Below, in pieces: positions 15,952 to 25,282 of a stretch of DNA of 64,000 nucleotides. A program made the position numbers and the translations under genes. Where the stretch lies: positions 6,176,593 through 6,240,592 of the forward strand of contig NZ_CP007142.1 in assembly GCF_000940805.1 (NCBI RefSeq), in the 5' to 3' direction. The first letter of the stretch is position 1. Each line of letters begins with the position of its first letter. Origin of the DNA: Gynuella sunshinyii YC6258. GTDB lineage: Bacteria > Pseudomonadota > Gammaproteobacteria > Pseudomonadales > Natronospirillaceae. Below the pieces are notes generated by a model. The model was not told the origin of the DNA, did not search any database, and saw only the letters and a list, made by a program, of their open reading frames with translations.

Positions 15952-18012
15952 ATGGAAGAATTATCTTTTTTTAATCGTGAGCTCAGCCTGTTGCAATTCC
16001 ACAAGCGGGTACTGCATCAAGCCACGGATGCATCTCTACCGGTTTTGGAACGGGTTCGATTCCTGTGTATCTCAGCAACTAATCTGGATGAATTCTTTGA
16101 GGTCCGGGTTGGTGGCCTGATTGAGCTGATTGAGCGGGGATCAGGAACAACCTCCTTTGCCGATGGCATGACCATCACTCAAACCAAAGAAGCAATCGCC
16201 GAACAGGCACATGAGTTTGTGCATCAGCAGTATACGGTTCTAAATGAACAGATTTTGCCGTTACTAAGGGAAAATGGCATTTTTATTCTGCGCAGAGATG
16301 AATGGGTCAGCGACCAGATCAACTACCTGCATGATTACTTTCAAAGCGATGTTTTACCGCTGCTCAGCCCGATCGGTCTCGACCCCGCACACCCATTTCC
16401 ACGAATTCTGAACAAAAGTCTTAACTTTATCGTCAGCCTCAATGGCAAAGATGCATTCGGGCGAAACTCCGGACGGGCCATTGTGCAGGTACCACGATCA
16501 CTACCCAATATTATCGAGCTTCCCTCCGAACTGGTTAGCGAGGGACGCGGTTTTATCCTGATGTCATCAATCATCCACCATTTTATGGATGAACTCTTTG
16601 TCGGGATGACAGTACTGGGTTGCTATCAGTTCAGGCTGACACGAAATACGGACATCTTTCTGGACGAGGAGGAAACCGATGACCTGCTCAGAGCCATGGA
16701 AGGTGAACTTGCCTATCGCCAGTACGGTGATGAAGTACGTATTGAGCTGGCGGACAACACCCCGGAAGATCAACTGGAATTCCTGCTCAATCGCTGCGAA
16801 GTAGGCAACCGCGACATGTTCAAAGTCAATGGTCCGGTCAACTTGTCCCGCTTCAATGATCTGTTTGATCTGATCAAAGACCCGGCTCACTATTTTCCGC
16901 CGTTTACCCAGTCAGTACCGCGGGCATTTAAACGTTATGACAACTATTTCGATGCTATCCGTCGCCAGGACATTCTGGTCCATCACCCATATGAATCCTT
17001 CAGCACGGTGGTGGAATGGATACGTCAAGCCGCCAAAGATCCTCAGGTCCTGGCCATCAAACAGACGCTCTATCGCACCGGTTCAGAGTCTCCCGTGGTA
17101 GACGCTCTGGTTCAGGCAGCCAGAGCCGGCAAAGAAGTGACCGTCGTCGTTGAGCTGCGCGCCCGCTTTGATGAACAGGACAACGTTGCCCTGGCCAACA
17201 AATTGCAACGCTATGGTATTCACGTCATTTACGGTGTGGTCGGCTTTAAAACCCATGCCAAAATGCTGTTGATTGCCAGAAAGGAAAAAAATCAGCTGCG
17301 CAACTATGTTCACCTGGGAACCGGTAACTACCACGCAAAAACCACTCAGGTTTATACTGATTACGGTCTTTTTTCTGCAGACAAATCGTTTGGAGAAGAC
17401 GTCTATCGTATTTTTCTGCAACTCAGCAGCATGGGCAAAATGTCCAAAATGGAGACCCTGCTACACGCTCCATTCACACTGCATCGCTCTATGATTCGTA
17501 AAATTCAACGGGAAGTGGATCACGCAGGCAACGGCAAAGCCGCACACATTATTCTGAAAATGAATTCTCTGTGTGAAGAGCAACTGGTTACTGAGCTGTA
17601 CAAGGCATCACAGGCTGGTGTCTCGATTGACTTGATTATCCGTGGCATATGTCATTTAAAACCAGGAATTCCAGGGCTGTCAGAAAACATACGGGTTCGT
17701 TCCATCGTGGGTCGTTTTCTTGAACACAGCCGGGTATTTTATTTTGAAAATAACGGTGACCCGGAACTCTGGCTGGCCAGTTCCGACTGGATGGTCCGCA
17801 ACATGTTTCACCGTGTGGAAACCTGTTTTCCGGTTAAATCCAAGAAACTTCGGGAACGTATCATAGACGACCTGAAGCTCGCGCTGGCAGACAATACCCA
17901 CGCCTGGATGCTGGACGGTGAAGGCAACTATCATCTGGTACAACCGGAAAGCGAAGGCGAGTGTGTCGATTCACAGGCAATACTGTTGGCACAGTGGGCG
18001 GCAAGCAGCTGA
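15952..18012 (+). CDS. ppk: Polyphosphate kinase 1
   Basis: A 686-residue membrane-associated enzyme that polymerises the gamma-phosphate of ATP into inorganic polyphosphate. The N-terminal start LSFFNRELSLLQFHKRVLHQ is diagnostic. Both active-site histidines are present at the E. coli numbers: His435 (autophosphorylated, FKTHAKM) and His592 (LEHSRV). The middle contains NLDEFFEVRVGG and the PLD-like HLGTGNYH. Unlike in E. coli, ppx is not directly downstream; it lies about 5 kb away on the other strand. A TATACT at 15909-15914 could be the -10; a PHO-like unit CTGTAAC at 15892 is weak. Confidence 0.95.
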   Translation: MEELSFFNRELSLLQFHKRVLHQATDASLPVLERVRFLCISATNLDEFFEVRVGGLIELIERGSGTTSFADGMTITQTKEAIAEQAHEFVHQQYTVLNEQILPLLRENGIFILRRDEWVSDQINYLHDYFQSDVLPLLSPIGLDPAHPFPRILNKSLNFIVSLNGKDAFGRNSGRAIVQVPRSLPNIIELPSELVSEGRGFILMSSIIHHFMDELFVGMTVLGCYQFRLTRNTDIFLDEEETDDLLRAMEGELAYRQYGDEVRIELADNTPEDQLEFLLNRCEVGNRDMFKVNGPVNLSRFNDLFDLIKDPAHYFPPFTQSVPRAFKRYDNYFDAIRRQDILVHHPYESFSTVVEWIRQAAKDPQVLAIKQTLYRTGSESPVVDALVQAARAGKEVTVVVELRARFDEQDNVALANKLQRYGIHVIYGVVGFKTHAKMLLIARKEKNQLRNYVHLGTGNYHAKTTQVYTDYGLFSADKSFGEDVYRIFLQLSSMGKMSKMETLLHAPFTLHRSMIRKIQREVDHAGNGKAAHIILKMNSLCEEQLVTELYKASQAGVSIDLIIRGICHLKPGIPGLSENIRVRSIVGRFLEHSRVFYFENNGDPELWLASSDWMVRNMFHRVETCFPVKSKKLRERIIDDLKLALADNTHAWMLDGEGNYHLVQPESEGECVDSQAILLAQWAASS

Positions 18013-18087
18013 TATCATCCGTAAAAATAAGGTGTCTATTAACCCGCCACAAATACTTGCCAGGTTAATAATTAACTGATTACCCAT

Positions 18088-18114
18088 ACCCGGCCCGATT
18101 GACAGGTGCCGGGT
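18088..18114 (+). terminator. Probable ppk terminator
   Basis: ACCCGGC / GCCGGGT arms with a 13-base loop, followed by a pyrimidine-rich tract (TTGTCCCCTCTTTT). The U-tract is interrupted, so strength is uncertain. Confidence 0.55.
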
Positions 18115-18292
18115 TTGTCCCCTCTTTTCCCATCATCAATAAACTTCATTTATACGACCAAAAACGTTCTCAAAAACGCCAATCAGCCGTAATTTTTTTG
18201 TGACAGACAAGGAACGTAATGAATACAGACATATGCCACATTTTTGAAGAATTTCCAGTTCTATCCCACTAATGAATGGGAGAAATTTTTTG

Positions 18293-18380
18293 CCGGTTGA
18301 CGTTAGTATTTTTTGGCAAAATGTTAAGGCGGTATCGATAACATAATGCAGATAATCCAAGGCATAAATACGTCAACCGG
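18293..18380. promoter_or_regulatory. Paired inverted sites CCGGTTGACGT ... ACGTCAACCGG
   Basis: Perfect 11-bp copies at 18293-18303 and 18370-18380, in opposite orientation, 66 bp apart, upstream of the protease gene. Together they could bind a regulator that loops the promoter, or form a long-range stem. Confidence 0.4.
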
Positions 18381-18460
18381 AATTCGTCTGGAAGGCAATC
18401 AATTGTCTACGATTACTTATCAATCACGATCACCGAAATCTTTATAGCGGGAAATCATCC

Positions 18461-19531
18461 ATGAAGATAATAAAGCTACTGTGCACATTAATACTTCTAT
18501 CATTAACTCCCTTTTTCACACTGGCAGCCGGTAACGGACCGTTATCCTTTTCACTTCAGGCAACTAAAAAAAGCACCAGCACTTCTGAAATTAACGTTGT
18601 GATTACCAATACCAGCGATGAGTTTTTGAAGGTACTGAAGTGGAATACCCCTCTGGAAACAGAGCTCAGTGCAGACATTTTCTCAATTTCGGCCGACGGG
18701 AAATTCGTGACCTATCAAGGACGGCTGATTAAACGTGGCGAACCTGAAGAAACAGATTATGTAACTTTTAAACCACGTGAAAGCAAAACGGTGAGTGTCG
18801 ATCTGTCCCGTTATTACAAAATGGATCAGGCCAACTATTACTCTGTTTATCTCGATGGATACGTAACTGCAATCGTGGAAACAGCAAACAAGACAAATTC
18901 CACAATCAACACAACTCAGGTCGAAAGCACGGACATCGAAGAAACCAGTAACAGCCTGAAAATTTTCTTTCAACCAAACACTGTAAAGAAGATTCAGAGC
19001 GAAACAATCTCAACTAATTATGAGTCTTGTTCATCCAGCCAGATCAATACACTCAACAGTTCACTGAATGCTGCGGTCAATATTGCCTCTGCGGCATCCA
19101 GTGCACTAAACAGTGCATCCAACCCGACCAGTGCACCACGCTATACCACTTGGTTCGGATCGGCTAACAGCTCTCGGCAAAATACGGTTACTGCTCATTT
19201 TCAGAGCATTTCCAATGCTCTAAGTTCAGCCCCAATCCGGCTCAGTTGCGCGTGCAATGATAATTATTATGCATATGTTTATCCAAATGACCCATACAAA
19301 ATTTACGTTTGCAACGCCTTCTGGTCAGCACCATTGACTGGAACAGACTCAAAAGCAGGCACTCTGGTACATGAAATGTCACATTTTTATGTGGTTGCCA
19401 ATACCGATGACTATGCCTACGGTCAATCAAGTGCCAAGCGTTTGGCCAGAACCAGTCCGGGAACAGCGATCCAAAACGCAGACTCTCACGAATACTTCGC
19501 AGAAAATACACCATCCCTTTCAATGTATTAA
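18461..19531 (+). CDS. Secreted M35 (aspzincin) metalloendopeptidase, peptidyl-Lys type
   Basis: A 356-residue prepro-protease. The signal peptide ends about residue 22-23, residues 24 to about 185 form a beta-rich prodomain, and the catalytic domain starts near YESCSSSQINTL. The zinc motif is HEMSH (304-308), and Asp317 in NTDDYAYG is the third ligand at the aspzincin spacing. Tyr320 matches the stabilising Tyr. Asp341 and Glu344 (NADSHEYFAEN) sit at the positions that, in the Grifola peptidyl-Lys enzyme, hold the P1' lysine. The first Gly of the GTxDxxYG motif is Asn here. It is related to Aeromonas AsaP1-type secreted proteases. It has its own terminator. Confidence 0.88.
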   Translation: MKIIKLLCTLILLSLTPFFTLAAGNGPLSFSLQATKKSTSTSEINVVITNTSDEFLKVLKWNTPLETELSADIFSISADGKFVTYQGRLIKRGEPEETDYVTFKPRESKTVSVDLSRYYKMDQANYYSVYLDGYVTAIVETANKTNSTINTTQVESTDIEETSNSLKIFFQPNTVKKIQSETISTNYESCSSSQINTLNSSLNAAVNIASAASSALNSASNPTSAPRYTTWFGSANSSRQNTVTAHFQSISNALSSAPIRLSCACNDNYYAYVYPNDPYKIYVCNAFWSAPLTGTDSKAGTLVHEMSHFYVVANTDDYAYGQSSAKRLARTSPGTAIQNADSHEYFAENTPSLSMY

Positions 19532-19613
19532 TCGTTTCAAACCGTATGCAGTATGGATGCTGCATACGCGCCTGGACTGAAGATTGATATTGTTCCTGGA
19601 ATAACAAGATACC

Positions 19614-19645
19614 GGCCACTCGCATGTATGCAGGTGGCCTTTTTT
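19614..19645 (+). terminator. Rho-independent terminator after the M35 protease gene
   Basis: GGCCAC / GTGGCC arms with an inner GCAT/ATGC pair, followed by six T residues. It partly abuts the 3' end of the convergent GGDEF-EAL gene. Confidence 0.8.
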
Positions 19646-19646
19646 A

Positions 19647-22640
19647 TCAGGCTGGAAAACGGAGAATGTTGTTGGTATGTCCCATACGCGCACGAATCTG
19701 CTGACCACTTTCTGCTGCAGAAAAATAAAAGCCCTGTAGCGTATCACAACCCAGATTCTGCAGAATTCTGGCTTGTTTTTCGTTCTCCACACCCTCGGCC
19801 ACAGTTTTCAGAGACAATGCCTTGGCCATATCAAGGATCGCTTTAACAAAGATGACATCCTGCTGACTCGAATCAAGTTCCTGAACAAACTGTTTGTCTA
19901 TTTTCAGAACATCGAAAGGAAACTTCTTCAGGTAGCTAAGACTGGAGTAACCGCATCCAAAATCATCGATAGCAATACGAATCCCCATACTACGAAGCTT
20001 CCTCAGCACGCTGATACATTGGTCAGTATTGGTCAGCAACAGCGACTCGGTAATTTCAAAAATAAACCGGGTACCGGACAAATTGTGATTTGACAGAGTC
20101 GTTGCCACGCTATCTATAAAGCTATTGTCAGCAACCTGTCTGGCGCTGATATTAATAGACATATGTAACTCTTTACCCTGGACTTCCCATTCGGTCATTT
20201 GCTTACAGGCAGCTTCCAGAATGTATTTGCCAACATCACTAATCAAGCCAATGTTTTCAAGCACCGGAATAAAGGTTGCTGGGGGTACCATTTCCCCGGT
20301 TTTAGGATTTTTCCAGCGGCAAAGTGCCTCTGTGGCATACACCTCGCCGGTGTCGCTGTCGACGATCGGCTGGTAGTAGAGGAAAAATTCTTCCTGCTTA
20401 AAAGCCGCACGCAGATCATCTTCAAGGGCCACCTGACGAGACAAGACTTTTTCTATCTGATGAGAATAAAAACAGACCCGGTTACGGCCAGTATGCTTGG
20501 CCCGGTACATCGCGGCATCAGCACGACGCATGAGAGTCTCGGAATCCTCTCCATCCGTTGGACACAACGCTGCTCCCATACTGCAACTGACTGAAATGGA
20601 TTTGTGATTAATGATCATGGGCTGCCGGACATCATCAATGACTTTGTCACAGATTCTGGTCACCGCACTGGAGTCTGAAATACCCTCAAAAACAAACACA
20701 AATTCATCACCCCCTATTCGCGAAATAGTGTCCTCGCCCCGGACATGTTTGCGCAACCGGCTGGCAATAATCTGTAACAACTGATCGCCGGCTTCATGTC
20801 CCTGCGTGTCATTTATGGTTTTGAAGTTATCAAGATCCATAAAAACTACACAAAAGCTGTAGGCACTGCGTTTGGTTCTGGCAATCGCAAGATTGATTCG
20901 GTCCATCAACAGAATCCGGTTCGGCAGGTCGGTTAACATGTCATGCTGAGCCAGATAGCTCATTTTTTGGGAAATTTTTCGGGTTTCAGTGACATCCTGA
21001 AAGACCATTATGGTGCCAACGACTTCTCCTTTCTGATTCGTGATTGGCGAGATACTGTCCTGAATACCAAACGTGTCACCATTAATATTTTTCAGCACTG
21101 CAAAATCCGGAATACCCTGAACGGTTTTTTCCTGCATCACCCGGTCAACTGGACAGTCCAGGCGCTTTCCTGATTGTTCATCATATAGGTGAATAACATC
21201 ATTAAAATGTTTACCAGTGGCAACATCTGTACTCGTATGCAACAACGTTTCTGCCACGGCATTAATAAATGTAATATTGCCATTATTATCCGTGGCAACC
21301 ACACCATCACCTATCGACCTCAGAGTAATTTCCATCAGCTCGTTTTCCTCCATAAGCTTCTCGCTCAAACGAACTTCCTCTGAAATATTCTGGATATGAA
21401 GATGATAGACCTTTTGGTTTGGGTCTCCATTGGACTCAAAGCTGGCAGAGACCGACAAGTAAATTTCCCGGCCATAACGGCTGCGCACCTTGATCATGAC
21501 ATTCTCAACCAGATCTCCTTTCTGCAAAGCATCCAGCACTTCTTCGTTATAGGTCGCCATAGATTCCGGCATCACTATTTTACTGAATGGATAACCGATC
21601 AGTTCGGTCGTATCCAACTCCATGATTCTTAGAAACCGTTTACTTGCCAGAACAGCATGACCTCCCGCGTCAATGGTGCACAACAGCGCAGGCATATTTA
21701 AAAGCGCATCCCGGGTACTGATCATCTGCTCTTCGAGCCTGTTCATAATCAGCGTTCTGGCATGTTGTGAGACTGACAACACAACCGAAGGAATCAGGAT
21801 GATCATAACCGGCAGATAGAACAGAATACCGGTTTTGGTCGGATCATTAATATTTGGCACGTATAACTGAAAAGACGTGATGGTCGTGATGAGAATGCTA
21901 CATAGGGATGCAGCAAAACTAATGGTAATGATATTGGTAAACAGTGCAGCCACCACCAGCGTCAAAGCCAGATAGGCGAATGGGTATGCCAAATGCAGGA
22001 AGGCATATATGCTGACGGCTGCGGCAATGGCTATAAATCCCAGGGACCAGGTAGTCAATAGCTCTTCGGCACACTTTTTAAAACCAAAATGAGACAACGC
22101 AATACCCGGAGCACCTATGGTCAGGCCTCCCAACACCAGACTGGTGAAACTGACAATCCAGCCTTTATCTATATTTTGAAAACCATTCAAAAACAATCCT
22201 GTTGCCGCCACCGTTGCGGCAATGGCCGCCGGCACAATGGCAATCACCACGAGTGCTTTGGCATAATTCAATGGCGAATCATAAACCTGTTCGAAATCGT
22301 TGCTTTTCTTAGTGAAGTAAGCAATAAGCGAGACATTGGTGAGTGCTGTGCAGGAGAACACCAGATTAACAGCTAATGTTTGCGGTAATGGCAAAGAAAC
22401 GCCCAATTGTGGAATCAGGACGGCCACCAACCCCGCAGGCCAGAGCCGATATGGTAATCTTGCCAACAATAAGCCCGCTGCGATGTTGGGATACCAGACC
22501 ATAGCAACACTGCCGGGTTCTTTTGACAAATACAGCGCCATTGTTGACAGAAAGTAGTATGACACCATAATCCCGGCAAGATAAATCCAATAGGACATTC
22601 TCGTCATCGTAGATTGCGGCTGATTCATTGATACCAACAT
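19647..22640 (-). CDS. MASE1-PAS-PAS-GGDEF-EAL cyclic di-GMP signalling protein
   Basis: About 997 residues, inner membrane. The N-terminal 300 residues have eight or more hydrophobic segments and resemble the MASE1 sensor domain; two PAS-like regions follow (about 305-425 and 430-550). Then comes a GGDEF domain with intact GGDEF (643-647) and an EAL domain with intact EAL (771-773) plus conserved NISARQ, FEITES, DDFGCGYSS and AEGVE motifs. Both synthesis and breakdown of c-di-GMP are therefore possible on sequence grounds. Three close ATGs exist; the ATG at 22640 lies nine bases after AAGGG and is preferred to the one at 22649, which abuts it. Probably single-gene. Confidence 0.88.
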   Translation of the reverse strand: MLVSMNQPQSTMTRMSYWIYLAGIMVSYYFLSTMALYLSKEPGSVAMVWYPNIAAGLLLARLPYRLWPAGLVAVLIPQLGVSLPLPQTLAVNLVFSCTALTNVSLIAYFTKKSNDFEQVYDSPLNYAKALVVIAIVPAAIAATVAATGLFLNGFQNIDKGWIVSFTSLVLGGLTIGAPGIALSHFGFKKCAEELLTTWSLGFIAIAAAVSIYAFLHLAYPFAYLALTLVVAALFTNIITISFAASLCSILITTITSFQLYVPNINDPTKTGILFYLPVMIILIPSVVLSVSQHARTLIMNRLEEQMISTRDALLNMPALLCTIDAGGHAVLASKRFLRIMELDTTELIGYPFSKIVMPESMATYNEEVLDALQKGDLVENVMIKVRSRYGREIYLSVSASFESNGDPNQKVYHLHIQNISEEVRLSEKLMEENELMEITLRSIGDGVVATDNNGNITFINAVAETLLHTSTDVATGKHFNDVIHLYDEQSGKRLDCPVDRVMQEKTVQGIPDFAVLKNINGDTFGIQDSISPITNQKGEVVGTIMVFQDVTETRKISQKMSYLAQHDMLTDLPNRILLMDRINLAIARTKRSAYSFCVVFMDLDNFKTINDTQGHEAGDQLLQIIASRLRKHVRGEDTISRIGGDEFVFVFEGISDSSAVTRICDKVIDDVRQPMIINHKSISVSCSMGAALCPTDGEDSETLMRRADAAMYRAKHTGRNRVCFYSHQIEKVLSRQVALEDDLRAAFKQEEFFLYYQPIVDSDTGEVYATEALCRWKNPKTGEMVPPATFIPVLENIGLISDVGKYILEAACKQMTEWEVQGKELHMSINISARQVADNSFIDSVATTLSNHNLSGTRFIFEITESLLLTNTDQCISVLRKLRSMGIRIAIDDFGCGYSSLSYLKKFPFDVLKIDKQFVQELDSSQQDVIFVKAILDMAKALSLKTVAEGVENEKQARILQNLGCDTLQGFYFSAAESGQQIRARMGHTNNILRFPA

Positions 22641-23258
22641 GGCAAGCATCCCTTAAAATCGTTATTGCGATAAAAAACGAGATACCCGTCAAATTAAACC
22701 GATCATTTTTGATCTGAACTCAGTGAACTACATACTCCTCACACAAAAAACGACTGGAAACATTTGATCCTGGATCTGCTTTTATAAGTCAACTACTGTT
22801 TAACCATCCTGAGGACTTAAATTTCAGGAAACACCCAAAACCCAAACAATTACCAAGATAACAAATAAATTAAATTTCTTATAAGCAAAAGCGTAATTCT
22901 ACAGCTACAGTCAATTATGAGGAGATGACAGAATAATACCAGTACAAGTCATCCTTCATTAGTTGTAGACTTTACTTAAATAAACATCTAAAGAGGTATT
23001 GACAGAAAACCTTACCGACAACTATCAACTTGTGTTATTTTTTTATCGTTGAATCGCCATCATAGAAAAAGATGAATCATGATTACTAATCCTCCCACAT
23101 AAGAGCCAGGAACCAATGGTAAGGATTGATATTTTAACGAGACATCATTATTGCCACACTACCATCTATCACAACAAGCAGTAGTGGCCATCCTTAAAAA
23201 TAACCACAGCAACAAAACCGACAGCCCCAGGTCATACAGCAGATAAAAAACAGCGCTC
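22641..23258. other. AT-rich gap between ppx and the GGDEF-EAL gene
   Basis: A 618-bp gap with no coding frame I can support. A TTGACA at 22999-23004 has no good -10 partner. It should hold the promoter of the GGDEF-EAL gene (-). Confidence 0.5.
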
Positions 23259-24785
23259 TTATGATGCAGCGTTGTCATCCACACTATCATTCAAAAACAG
23301 TGAATAACCAGTCTGACTCAGATAACGAACTTCATTTTCCAGATCAGCCAGCGTTAAAGAATTATTTTCCAGCCATTCTGTAGAGACATTCAGCGACAAT
23401 TGTTTATCTTTGGCAACCAACTTTATTTCCGGTAATGGAATATTACGACGAGCACGATTAAAGATAACTGCCAAACGGAAAATAATACTCAGACGCAATA
23501 ATGGCTCGTTGTCCATTGGAAACTTCTTGACCGGAAAACGTTTGCGATGTGACAGAACCAGAGCGGATAACTGAGCCTGCTCTGATCGGGAAAAACCAGC
23601 CAGATCCACGTTTTCGGCAATATAGGCACCATGCTTATGATAATCGCTATGGGTGATGTCCAGTCCAATCAGAAAAATTCTCGCCGCCCACTTTAACAGT
23701 TGCAGCGACTCTTCCGGGTTTAACTCCCAGTCTCCGGTCACCTGCGGCAGAAAATCCTCGACCGTCTTTTCTATCTGTCCCACCCTGGGCGACACCACAT
23801 GATAACGGGCCACCAGTTTGTTGATGCTGTCATCGCGGATGTCCTTGTGTTCAAAGCGGCCTTTCAGATCAAACAGCAAACCTTCGCGCAATGCCCAATC
23901 CGAAGCCACCATAGTCTCCAGTTGCAGACTTTCAAACAAAGCACTCAAGACTATCAGACCACCAAAAAATACCGGCTGACGGTCCGCTGACAGACCTTTC
24001 ATAGATAAATCAATGTTGCCATGCTCAGCAAATTGATCGATCAGGTCAGTAATGTTCTGCCGATGGATTTCACCCGTCGTCCACCCCAATTCCGTACAAA
24101 CCTCAGCCACAGACTTAATCGATCCTGAGGCACCAATACACTCAGACCACCCCAGATCCAGCAGATCATCGCGCACCGGCTCCAGTTCCTGCAGGCACGC
24201 TACCCGGGCTTTTTTGATCGCTTTGCGTGATATCTTACCGTCACCGAAAAACCGCTTGGTCAGTGCCACACAGCCCATGTTGAGGCTTTCTTTGATTTCA
24301 GGATCCATTCCCCGACCAATAATGACCTCTGTACTGCCACCACCGATGTCCATGACAATACGCCGGTCTTTACCCGGTTCTATAGCTTGTGCCACGCCAA
24401 GATAAATGAGACGCGCCTCTTCTTCACCGGAAATGATTTCCACCGGATGCCCAAGTCTTGCCTGCGCGTCCGTCAGGAATTCACTGGCATTATTGATACT
24501 CCGAAGGGTTTTGGTACCCACAATGCGAACACTGCCGGCATCCACACTACGCAGGCGCTCACCAAAACGCTGAAGGCATTCCATCGCCCGTTGTACAGCC
24601 TCATCACTGAGAGAGCCATCATCCTGCAAACCAAAACCCAACCGCACAGGTTCCTTTATCCTGTCAATTATGACTGGGGAATCGTTTTGCCAATGGGCAA
24701 TAATCATGTGAAAGCTATTCGATCCCAGATCGACAGCTGCCAGTGTTTCGGGAACTGATTTAAATAGTTTGGAGAGATTGAACAT
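23259..24785 (-). CDS. ppx: Exopolyphosphatase
   Basis: A 508-residue Ppx/GppA-family phosphatase that removes terminal phosphate from polyphosphate; GppA-type pppGpp hydrolysis cannot be excluded. The ASKHA core shows AAVDLGSNSFHMIIA, GTKTLR, ISGEEEARLIYLGV, VMDIGGGSTE and GASGSIKS. The C-terminal HD-like domain (about 320-500) has HSDYHKHGAYI. It is the last gene of a pip-dtd-ppx operon, 18 bp after dtd, rather than following ppk as in E. coli. Confidence 0.92.
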   Translation of the reverse strand: MFNLSKLFKSVPETLAAVDLGSNSFHMIIAHWQNDSPVIIDRIKEPVRLGFGLQDDGSLSDEAVQRAMECLQRFGERLRSVDAGSVRIVGTKTLRSINNASEFLTDAQARLGHPVEIISGEEEARLIYLGVAQAIEPGKDRRIVMDIGGGSTEVIIGRGMDPEIKESLNMGCVALTKRFFGDGKISRKAIKKARVACLQELEPVRDDLLDLGWSECIGASGSIKSVAEVCTELGWTTGEIHRQNITDLIDQFAEHGNIDLSMKGLSADRQPVFFGGLIVLSALFESLQLETMVASDWALREGLLFDLKGRFEHKDIRDDSINKLVARYHVVSPRVGQIEKTVEDFLPQVTGDWELNPEESLQLLKWAARIFLIGLDITHSDYHKHGAYIAENVDLAGFSRSEQAQLSALVLSHRKRFPVKKFPMDNEPLLRLSIIFRLAVIFNRARRNIPLPEIKLVAKDKQLSLNVSTEWLENNSLTLADLENEVRYLSQTGYSLFLNDSVDDNAAS

Positions 24786-24803
24786 GTGTCAATGCCTTAA
24801 TGT

Positions 24804-25244
24804 TCAAGCGGTTAGCAGGAAGGTGACAGGACCGTCATTTAACAGACTGACTTTCATGTCTGCGCCGAACTGTCCGGTCGCGATACGTTCAGGCCAGTAT
24901 TCACTCGCTTTCTGCAGCAACAGTTCAAATAGTTCACGTCCCTTTTGTGGTTCTGCCGCTGTTGAAAAACCTGGTCTCAGTCCCTTTCGGGTATCGGCGG
25001 CCAGAGTAAATTGTGAAACCAGCAGAAGTTCACCCTGAATATCCCGCAAGCTTAGATTCATCTTACCCAGCTCATCATTGAACACCCGATAAGCCAGTAG
25101 CTTGTTAACCATTTTCTCGACAGAGGCTGCGGTATCGTTTTTTTCAATGCCCACCAGCGCCAACAACCCCTGCCCGATACTGCCAATGGTTTGGTTATCC
25201 ACCACTACACTGGCATGTTGAACCCGTTGAATCAAAACCTGCAA
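24804..25244 (-). CDS. dtd: D-aminoacyl-tRNA deacylase
   Basis: A 146-residue proofreading enzyme that removes D-amino acids from mis-charged tRNA. Diagnostic motifs are SQFTLAADTRKGLRPGF and, near the end, NDGPVTFLL, which replaces the usual NxGPVT with the same spacing. Homodimer, cytoplasmic. It lies 38 bp after pip and 18 bp before ppx on the same strand, a probable operon. Confidence 0.95.
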   Translation of the reverse strand: MQVLIQRVQHASVVVDNQTIGSIGQGLLALVGIEKNDTAASVEKMVNKLLAYRVFNDELGKMNLSLRDIQGELLLVSQFTLAADTRKGLRPGFSTAAEPQKGRELFELLLQKASEYWPERIATGQFGADMKVSLLNDGPVTFLLTA

Positions 25245-25282
25245 ATCTTATACAACCCCGTATTCGTTGGTGATCAGGCCGA

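Larger units (their letters stand above)
18013..18460. other. ppk downstream / metalloprotease upstream region
   Basis: A 448-bp gap without a gene. It holds a GC hairpin at 18088-18114, a small TCCCA/TGGGA hairpin before a T-run near 18290, and a widely spaced 11-bp inverted repeat at 18293-18380, listed separately. Confidence 0.5.

Noticed and set aside
22999-23025. TTGACA followed by TATCAA, plus strand, as a promoter for a small RNA
   Set aside because: The -10 is poor and no gene or terminator follows on that strand.
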